DNA of 27,510 nucleotides, taken from positions 1 to 27,510 of the forward strand of contig JAWOEH010000131.1 in NCBI GenBank assembly GCA_046482855.1. Direction: 5' to 3'. The DNA comes from CAYVSF01 sp046482855 (GTDB lineage Bacteria > Bacteroidota > Bacteroidia > Bacteroidales > UBA12077). This document shows, one piece after another, positions 22,414 through 27,510 of this stretch (positions are counted from its first letter, which is position 1; the number at the start of each line of letters is the position of its first letter). The translations under genes were made by a program, and so were the position numbers. The notes below the pieces were generated by a model, which made no database searches, was not told the DNA's origin, and saw only the letters and a list, made by a program, of their open reading frames with translations.

Positions 22414-24003
22414 ATGCCGAGTCGACATTCTCTCATGCACATTTATTCAGCCCTTTCCCTATTGCTAATAGGGGCACTTTTAATGGGCTGCAGTTCGGAG
22501 GGAAACACACAAGAACAACAGAAAGCGCCCTCTGCTGACTTTGATCCCGATATTGATATTGCCCTCACTGCGGCACCCGGGGATATACAATTACGTCCGG
22601 GCCAAAAAACAGAGGTTTACAACTACGAGGCAAACCTATTGAAAGGACCACAAAGCGCACTCACCTCCTTAGACTCCTACTTAGGCCCCATAATCAGTGT
22701 AGAACAAGGGCAAAAAGTAAGAGTCCGGTTTACCAATCAACTCCCACGCCAAAGCATTATTCATTGGCATGGCCTCCACATCCCTCCGGAAATGGACGGG
22801 CATCCGGCTTATGCTATTGAAAAAGGGCAAACCTATACATACGAATTTACGGTAACCGACAGACCCGGTACCTACTGGTTTCATCCACACCCCGACAAAA
22901 TTACAGGTTTGCAGGTGTACAGAGGATTAGCCGGTATGTTTATTATACGGGATACACTTAACTCCTTGCCCGGCGGCGAATATGATCTTCCGGTTATTCT
23001 TCAGGATCGCCTTTGGGATAATAATAATCAATGGGTGTATCTGGAAGATAACCAGATGGCAAGAATGCAAGGTTTCCTGGGAGATGCGCTACTGGTGAAC
23101 GGGAAAGAACAAAGCCAGATGGAGGTAAATCGGGGCACCTATCGTCTGCGTGTGCTGAATGGATCAAACTCACGAATCTATAAGGTAGCCTGGGAGGATG
23201 GCACACCGGTAAAAATCATCGGCACCGACGGCGGACTCCTTCAGAGCCCCCAAACAAAACCCTATGTAATGCTTGCTCCGGGCGAGCGAGTAGAAATTTG
23301 GAAAGATTTCTCAACCTATGCGCCCAATACAAACACTCAGCTCATTAGCCTGCCCTTCGATACAGGAACGCAAATGGGTATGGGAGGCAACAGAGGTATG
23401 ATGGGAAGAGGAGGAAACACAACCGCAAGGCAAGCACCGGAGAATGGCAGCCCGATGGATCTAGTAACATTTCAGGTGAATGATCAGGAGGGAAAAGCCA
23501 AAGTACTGCCCAATCAACTCTCTGAGTTGGAAAAAATCCCAATAACAGAAGCAAGCAACCGAGCAGCGCCTCGCACGTTTCATTTTGCCTTTGAACATAT
23601 GCAATGGGTAATAAACGGCGAAACATTCGAAATGGACGAAGTTGCCGATTGGGAAAAAGTAAAACTGAATACCACTGAAATATGGGAATTCACCAACGGC
23701 ACCAGCCAGGGAGGTATGGGCATGATGGGTGGACATATGCAGATGCCGCATCCCGTGCACATTCATGGATTGCAGTTCCAGATTATTGAGCGTGACATTT
23801 CAGAAGTTGACCCCGAAGTGTGGAACGCAGTAAAAGAAGGTTTCGTTGATAAAGGTTGGCAAGACACCTTTCTTCTTTTGCCAGGCATGAAAGTGCAGGT
23901 AATTATGCGCTTTCGCGATTTCACCGGCACCTATATTTACCACTGCCACAACCTGGAACACGAAGATATGGGCATGATGAGGAACTTTGAGATTTTGCCC
24001 TAA
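22414..24003 (+). CDS. Multicopper oxidase lipoprotein, CueO-like
   Basis: 529 residues. Signal peptide with lipobox LMGC (Cys26) predicts a lipid-anchored periplasmic or surface protein; a Met at residue 8 is an alternative start. Three cupredoxin domains are marked by copper ligands: HWHG (117-120) and HPHP (157-160) in domain 1, HPVHIHG (446-452) and HCHNLEHEDMGMM (510-522) in domain 3, which together form the type 1 and trinuclear sites. Met-rich loops (GMGGNRGMMG at about 326-335 and GGMGMMGGHMQM) fit copper(I) binding, so oxidation of Cu(I) to the less toxic Cu(II) is likely. It follows the SHOCT gene by 13 bases and precedes a wrecked copper P1B-ATPase, a classic copper-resistance arrangement. 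Confidence 0.95.
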   Translation: MPSRHSLMHIYSALSLLLIGALLMGCSSEGNTQEQQKAPSADFDPDIDIALTAAPGDIQLRPGQKTEVYNYEANLLKGPQSALTSLDSYLGPIISVEQGQKVRVRFTNQLPRQSIIHWHGLHIPPEMDGHPAYAIEKGQTYTYEFTVTDRPGTYWFHPHPDKITGLQVYRGLAGMFIIRDTLNSLPGGEYDLPVILQDRLWDNNNQWVYLEDNQMARMQGFLGDALLVNGKEQSQMEVNRGTYRLRVLNGSNSRIYKVAWEDGTPVKIIGTDGGLLQSPQTKPYVMLAPGERVEIWKDFSTYAPNTNTQLISLPFDTGTQMGMGGNRGMMGRGGNTTARQAPENGSPMDLVTFQVNDQEGKAKVLPNQLSELEKIPITEASNRAAPRTFHFAFEHMQWVINGETFEMDEVADWEKVKLNTTEIWEFTNGTSQGGMGMMGGHMQMPHPVHIHGLQFQIIERDISEVDPEVWNAVKEGFVDKGWQDTFLLLPGMKVQVIMRFRDFTGTYIYHCHNLEHEDMGMMRNFEILP

Positions 24004-24050
24004 CCTTACCAGCTTGCCCCAAGTTTTTATCGGGATTAAGCCATACATAG

Positions 24051-24522
24051 ATGAAGTTGAGCCTGCTGGGAAACACAAGCAAGTATTTACTGGCTGCGCT
24101 AAGTACCTTCATTTTTTTCTATGATGGCTGGCCATTTCTTTTTGGGTCTGAAAGAAGAGCCAGGTAAAAAGCAACCCGGTATGATGACGCTTATGGCTGC
24201 AACCATTACGGTAGCCCGGGGGGATAGTTATGGCATCCGGGCGCGATATAGCTCCTGACACAGCTGATGTTATTCCGGTAAATAGCAACACACAGGATAT
24301 TGCCACCCTCGTAAGGTTTGGAAAAGCCTCGTGCCGAAAAGTGATACAAACCTTTGCATGGGCAACGGCTTACATATTGTAGCCATACGTTTTGTAGCAA
24401 GTGTTTTTACAGTGCCGGCATACACATTAATCCTGCTGTGAAGTGCCATATTAATAAGCTTGAGCACGGCGATTGTAAGCCTAAAGGCACAACTACCAAA
24501 AAGAAGAATGAAAGTCCAATAA
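24051..24522 (+). pseudogene. Remnant of a copper-translocating P1B-type ATPase (CopB-like)
   Basis: Two recognisable ends of a P-type ATPase remain. From 24051: STFIFFYDGWPF, then, after a frameshift near 24170, KKQPGMMTLMAATITVA, the loop of metal-exporting P1B-ATPases. From about 24233: ASGRDIAPDTADVIPVNS and DIATLVRFGKASCRKV, matching the GAGTD-x-A...ETADVILV hinge region, then after another frameshift VAIRFVASVFTVPA and finally SAILISLSTAIVSLKAQ, the last helix, ending at 24520. The actuator, phosphorylation (DKTG) and nucleotide-binding parts are gone, so one large deletion plus several frameshifts and stops removed function. Its position just after the multicopper oxidase is that of a copper exporter. 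Confidence 0.8.
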
Positions 24523-24775
24523 CCCGGCAGCCATCGTTCAATCAATATAAAATATCACTGGTATACGTTTAAACTAGCAGCTTGCTAAATATCCCGGGCA
24601 ATACATAAACGCGCAATGAAGTAGTATGAAGGCGGTGTTGCTTCCCATGAAAAATCGCGACCGGCCCCTCACCAACACAAAGGCCAGTCAAGGATGTTTA
24701 TTGCGAGAGTTCCAAAACAATCTAACCACTTGGAATGTAATTTACTGTACAATAAAGATAAAAACATCAATTTAG
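24523..24775. other. Intergenic stretch with a degenerate REP-like half
   Basis: No gene is present. TTGCGAG...AACAATCTAA at 24701-24725 is 25 bases long and differs at five positions from the right end of the element at 14961-15111. A weaker possible left half (TTGCTTC) is at 24638-24644. It is probably a decayed copy of the same mobile repeat. Confidence 0.45.
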
Positions 24776-24805
24776 TTAGTGTACACTAATTAATTTGTAT
24801 ATTTG
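24772..24805 (+). promoter_or_regulatory. MarR promoter with palindromic operator
   Basis: TTAGTGTACACTAA at 24776-24789 is a perfect 14-bp palindrome, extendable to 24772-24793 with one mismatch pair. It lies in the -33 to -7 spacer: the -7 box TATATTTG is at 24798-24805. A dimer bound there would block transcription of the MarR-CDF genes, the usual MarR autorepression layout. The ATG is only about 17 bases downstream, giving a very short leader. Confidence 0.65.
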
Positions 24806-24821
24806 CAAAAACAGTATTTGC

Positions 24822-25247
24822 ATGTACAAGCTTGATAAACTTATAGACATACTCCTTACACACAGTGAGAAGCTTGAGGAGCAGATAAAGGTGCAATCGG
24901 ATTTAAACGATCTTACACCCAAGCAGCTCCACTGCATTGAGTTGATTGGAAGGCTGAAAAATCCTTCACTCTCGGAGTTATCGGAGCAGCTGCACATTAC
25001 AAAACCTTCCACCACCACCCTCATCGACAGACTGGAAAAGCATGACTATGTGCGAAAAGTACCCTCAGACACAGATCGACGCTCGGCACACATCCACCTG
25101 TGCGCGAAAGGAGAAAAGGCAAATGCCCTGCACAGCGAAATTCATAAATCCTTTGCCCGGCACCTGACGAAGGATTTAACCGATTCGGAAAAACACACAT
25201 TGGAAGTGCTATTGAACAAAGCCATCGCATCGCTTGAGCATAAATAA
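24822..25247 (+). CDS. MarR-family regulator of the cation exporter
   Basis: 141 residues from the ATG at 24822, the first after the -7 box. The winged helix-turn-helix lies at about 45-100 (LSELSEQLHITKPSTTTLID, then the wing SDTDRRSAHIHLCAKG), with N- and C-terminal dimer helices (EKLEEQIKVQ; TDSEKHTLEVLLNKAIASLE). A Cys in the wing region and several His residues could sense metals or oxidants, but this is speculation. It lies 29 bases before the CDF gene on the same strand, so it most likely represses itself and that gene through the palindrome over its promoter. Metal-responsive MarR proteins such as zinc-responding ZitR/AdcR are known precedents. Confidence 0.93.
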   Translation: MYKLDKLIDILLTHSEKLEEQIKVQSDLNDLTPKQLHCIELIGRLKNPSLSELSEQLHITKPSTTTLIDRLEKHDYVRKVPSDTDRRSAHIHLCAKGEKANALHSEIHKSFARHLTKDLTDSEKHTLEVLLNKAIASLEHK

Positions 25248-25276
25248 ACACACCTAACCTCATCAACAAACCAACC

Positions 25277-26152
25277 ATGGACAAAACACGCGCAGGCTAT
25301 CAGGAAGGCATCGTAAGCATCCTTACCAACACAGCCCTTTTTGGCCTAAAACTGTGGGCAGGCATCGTTTCCGGCTCCATCGCCATCACTGCCGATGCCT
25401 GGCATACCCTCTCCGACTCCCTCAGTTCTATATTTGTAATAGCCGGAGCTCGACTGGCTTCGCGAAAACCGGACAAAGATCACCCATTCGGTCATGGCCG
25501 ATGGGAACACATCGCTTCCATCTTTATTGGCATATTGCTTGGCATCATTGCCTATGGTTTTATGACCGATGCAGTTAAGCAGTTTCAGCATCGCGAAAGT
25601 GCCTCATTTGGCACCCTTGCCATTGTGGTTACCATAGTCTCGATTGTAACGAAAGAATTGCTTGCCCGATATGCCTTACGACTGGGCACAAGAACAGATA
25701 ACAACGCCATTAAAGCCGATGGCTGGCACCATCGATCCGACGCCCTCTCGTCAATCATTATTCTTGTGGGCATCTTCTTTACCGACTACTTCTGGTGGAT
25801 CGACAGCCTTCTGGGAGCCATTGTGGCCATCATGATCTTTTACGCGGCTTACTCCATCATTCGCGACTCCATTAACAAACTGCTTGGCGAACAACCCAGC
25901 GAAGCCCTAATCGGGCGCATTCAGGAAATTATAAAAGTGCTTTATCGGCAAGATCTTCATGCACATCATTTTCATATTCATAACTACGTAACGCACAAAG
26001 AGCTAACCTTCCACATCAAACTAAAAAAAGACATACCGCTTAAGCAGGCACACAGGGTGGCCACCCATATCGAGGAAACCGTATTCGAGGAGTTGGGCGT
26101 GAGGGCGACGATTCATGTGGAGCCTATTGACGTGAAGCACAAGTTCGATTAA
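25277..26152 (+). CDS. Cation diffusion facilitator, probably zinc/divalent metal exporter
   Basis: 291 residues, six helices and a C-terminal cytosolic domain, the standard CDF form. TM2 carries TADAWHTLSD with H43-x3-D47, and TM5 carries DGWHHRSD with H151-x3-D155: an HD/HD transport site, as in zinc-type carriers; DD/DD manganese sites are not seen. HPFGHGRWEH (69-78) is the conserved metal loop after TM2. The C-terminal about 80 residues contain many His residues (HAHHFHIHNYVTH) that can bind metal and regulate the dimer. It exports cytosolic metal for H+ across the inner membrane. Placed right after its likely MarR repressor. Metal identity is inferred from residues and relatives only. 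Confidence 0.94.
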   Translation: MDKTRAGYQEGIVSILTNTALFGLKLWAGIVSGSIAITADAWHTLSDSLSSIFVIAGARLASRKPDKDHPFGHGRWEHIASIFIGILLGIIAYGFMTDAVKQFQHRESASFGTLAIVVTIVSIVTKELLARYALRLGTRTDNNAIKADGWHHRSDALSSIIILVGIFFTDYFWWIDSLLGAIVAIMIFYAAYSIIRDSINKLLGEQPSEALIGRIQEIIKVLYRQDLHAHHFHIHNYVTHKELTFHIKLKKDIPLKQAHRVATHIEETVFEELGVRATIHVEPIDVKHKFD

Positions 26153-26196
26153 TCCTTTATGCCTTTCAGACATCCAAAGCAAACAAAAACAAAACA

Positions 26197-26565
26197 ATGA
26201 TGAAGAGAGAGAAAATTGATTTGATGGAGAAGTTCACGCTCATTAATGACCACTATCACCCCCGAATTGTTGCAGAAGTAAACGGACAACAGGCAAAGAT
26301 AGCCAAATTCAAAGGCGCCTTCATTTGGCATACCCACGAGCACGAAGATGAACTTTTTATGGTAATTAAAGGCACCCTGAAGCTGGAATTCCGCGACAAA
26401 ACAGTGACTTTAACCGAAAACCAGATGTATGCCGTACCCCGCGGTGTTGAACACCGACCCGTTGCCGAAGAGGAGGTGTGGGCGCTGATGATTGAACCGG
26501 CAACCACTGTAAACACCGGTAATGCCAAAGGTGACTTAACACGCGACTCACTTGACTGGATTTAA
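26197..26565 (+). CDS. Single-domain cupin protein
   Basis: 122 residues, one cupin barrel. Motif 1 is GAFIWHTHEHEDELFMVIKG (about 45-64), with HxH and a Glu as metal ligands, and motif 2 is VPRGVEHRPVA with the fourth His. Such small cupins bind a divalent metal and may act as isomerases, dioxygenases or simple sensors; no substrate can be named. It lies 44 bases downstream of the exporter gene in the same direction and may be in the same transcript. Two consecutive ATGs (26197, 26200) allow either start. After it comes repeat-rich non-coding DNA. Confidence 0.92.
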   Translation: MMKREKIDLMEKFTLINDHYHPRIVAEVNGQQAKIAKFKGAFIWHTHEHEDELFMVIKGTLKLEFRDKTVTLTENQMYAVPRGVEHRPVAEEEVWALMIEPATTVNTGNAKGDLTRDSLDWI

Positions 26566-26599
26566 GAAGCGTAACGGCTTTTATCAGGCTCCACAGCTA

Positions 26600-27340
26600 C
26601 ACCAATCAGCTCTGTTGGCGGTTGGCGGTTGGCAAACAAATGGTCTCAGCCTTAACCTCTACCTCTACGCTTTGTTTCCCCGGGTCTCCATGTCTCCCAG
26701 TCTCCGCCTCTATCTGGCTGTTTATTCGTTTAGTTGTTTAGTCTCATTATCAGCCTCAACCTCAACCTCAATCTCAACCTCAATCTCTACGCTACCTTTC
26801 TCCATTGTCTCCGCCTCTATCTGGCTGTTTAGTCGTTTAGTTGTTTAGTCTCATTATCAACCTCAACCTCAACCTCAACCTCAACCTCAACCTCAATCTC
26901 TACGCTACCTTTCTCCTAGTCTCCCTTTCTCCATTGTCTCCACGTCTCTTTGGCTGTTTATTCGTTTAGTTGTTGAGTCTCATTATCAGCCCTAATCTTG
27001 CTTTTTATCTTTTTACTTTTTACTTTGATCTTTAATCTTACTCTCAGCCTCAACCTCAGCCTCAGCAATATTTCGCTTCATGCCGCGTTTTTGCACATGG
27101 CAAGATGTGTAGTTGAAGCGAGGATTTTGCCCTGACGCAGACACCCGCCTGAAGGCGGGTGCTATGCTCATAATACTTAACCTCAGCCTTAACCTTAGCC
27201 TTAATCTTAATCTTGGCCTTTTATCTTTTTACCCTGCCTACCGGACAGGCAGGTTTGGTCTTTTATCTTACTCTCAACCTCAACCTCAACCTCAACCTCA
27301 ACCTCAACCTCAGCCTCAACCTCAGCCTCAAACAGAGCAA
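26600..27340. repeat. Pyrimidine-rich minisatellite with CAACCT hexamer arrays
   Basis: The plus strand is almost wholly built from C/T-rich words. A 38-base core (TGGCTGTTTA...TCATTATCA) occurs at 26715-26752, 26822-26859 and 26951-26988, with 107- and 129-base periods. After the first two cores come hexamer runs: seven units at 26858-26899 (six exact CAACCT) and nine units at 27275-27328 (with CAGCCT variants); shorter runs lie near 26752-26790. The minus strand is GGTTGA-rich. Open frames here encode only Ser-Thr, Leu-Asn or Pro-Gln runs and are not genes. Confidence 0.8.
27073..27161. repeat. GC-rich REP-like hairpins within the repeat region
   Basis: TCGCTTCA (27073-27080) is the inverse of TGAAGCGA (27114-27121). 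Just after it, CACCCGCC-TGAA-GGCGGGTG (27142-27161) is an 8-bp perfect GC-rich stem. A third hairpin, CCTGCCT/AGGCAGG, lies at 27233-27253. Such hairpins resemble REP palindromes or terminators inserted in the low-complexity DNA. Confidence 0.45.
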
Positions 27341-27370
27341 AAACGGGGCAGTGTGATGTATCGTGAGGGA

Positions 27371-27510
27371 TTATAATTCGACACTTATATGCAGCTTTCC
27401 GCCTAACCCCGTTTCAATAATTTTTCGTAAAGTAGAAATTCTAACATCACTTGAAGCCCTCTCTATCTTTGAGATATAAGTTCTTTTCACATTTAGCTTT
27501 TCAGCCAATT
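27371..27510 (-). CDS. C-terminal part of an Xre/HigA-type antitoxin (HTH_3), cut by the window edge
   Basis: 46 codons are visible on the minus strand, ending at a stop whose complement starts at 27371. The reading contains LAEKLNVKRTYISKIERASS, the second half of an Xre helix-turn-helix with a typical recognition helix, then a linker and a hydrophobic end GGKLHISVEL. That end and the short length after the HTH are typical of antitoxins of HigA/HipB-like type and of small Xre regulators. The partner, usually a RelE/HigB toxin encoded just upstream, would lie beyond the right edge and cannot be seen. The N-terminal half is missing from the window. Confidence 0.75.
   Translation of the reverse strand, partial: LAEKLNVKRTYISKIERASSDVRISTLRKIIETGLGGKLHISVEL

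Noticed and set aside
24354..24572. 72-codon plus-strand open frame
   Set aside because: The other frames over this stretch give P-type ATPase sequence, so this frame is an artefact of decay.
26552..26848. 98-codon frame with Ser-Thr repeats
   Set aside because: Its second half is a translation of the CT-rich minisatellite and it has no start context.
26752..27330. CRISPR array
   Set aside because: Units are 6 bases or about 110-130 bases without spacers of uniform length, and no cas gene is present.
27113..27376. 87-codon frame ending in Pro-Gln repeats
   Set aside because: Entirely generated by CAACCT/CAGCCT hexamers; all frames through such repeats stay open.

Overview
The window looks like chromosome of a Bacteroidota member, probably a Bacteroidales/Marinilabiliales-type anaerobe or facultative organism; the exact taxon cannot be read from this sequence alone. 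The grounds are promoters of the TAnnTTTG (-7) type in front of at least three regulator genes, very few Shine-Dalgarno sites, short leaders, lipoprotein signal peptides with Ser/Gly-Ala/Gly-Cys lipoboxes, and a fused glutathione synthetase (GshF). No rRNA, tRNA, integrase, intact IS element or CRISPR array was seen.

Layout. 1-5.7 kb: a MarR regulator convergent with a flippase-like membrane protein of the lysylphosphatidylglycerol-synthase TM family, a decayed coding remnant, then a MATE exporter overlapping bifunctional glutathione synthetase GshF. 5.7-7.2 kb: an A+T-rich insert with two uncharacterised minus-strand genes, one small soluble and one multi-pass membrane protein. 7.2-9.6 kb: a YtrA-type GntR regulator with a perfect inverted-repeat operator on its own promoter, followed in tight coupling by two broken genes: a slipin with an in-frame stop and a serine-beta-lactamase-fold lipoprotein with a frameshift and a lost catalytic Ser-x-x-Lys. 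9.9-16.7 kb: a STAS-like protein and a cytoplasmic glycan locus GT4-GH130-GT4 facing a second, longer GH130; a 151-bp MITE/REP-like element lies between the convergent ends. 17-22 kb: two small lipoproteins, a dodecin lacking the flavin-stacking Trp, a DUF2254 membrane protein overlapping a DUF481-type outer-membrane barrel, and a KaiC-like protein with a damaged P-loop. 22.2-26.6 kb: metal homeostasis: a SHOCT membrane protein, a multicopper oxidase lipoprotein, the wreck of a copper P1B-ATPase (N- and C-terminal pieces only), a MarR regulator with a palindromic operator, a zinc-type CDF exporter, and a cupin. 26.6-27.4 kb: non-coding pyrimidine-rich repeats (CAACCT hexamers inside a roughly 110-130 bp minisatellite) with small GC-rich hairpins. 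27.37 kb to the right edge: the C-terminus of a minus-strand Xre/HigA-like antitoxin.

How the genes work together. Two themes are supported. One is cytosolic synthesis and turnover of a glycan, probably a mannoside: two retaining glycosyltransferases and two GH130 enzymes, all without signal peptides and with no SusC/SusD partner. The other is metal and thiol stress handling: GshF with MATE, multicopper oxidase, CDF exporter, and MarR regulators. Gene decay is unusually frequent: five broken coding remnants are proposed, of which the P-type ATPase, slipin and beta-lactamase homologue are the clearest. The most unusual items are the GT4/GH130 locus, the GntR-slipin-pseudo-beta-lactamase operon, the hidden P1B-ATPase remnant, the A+T-rich two-gene insert and the hexamer minisatellite.
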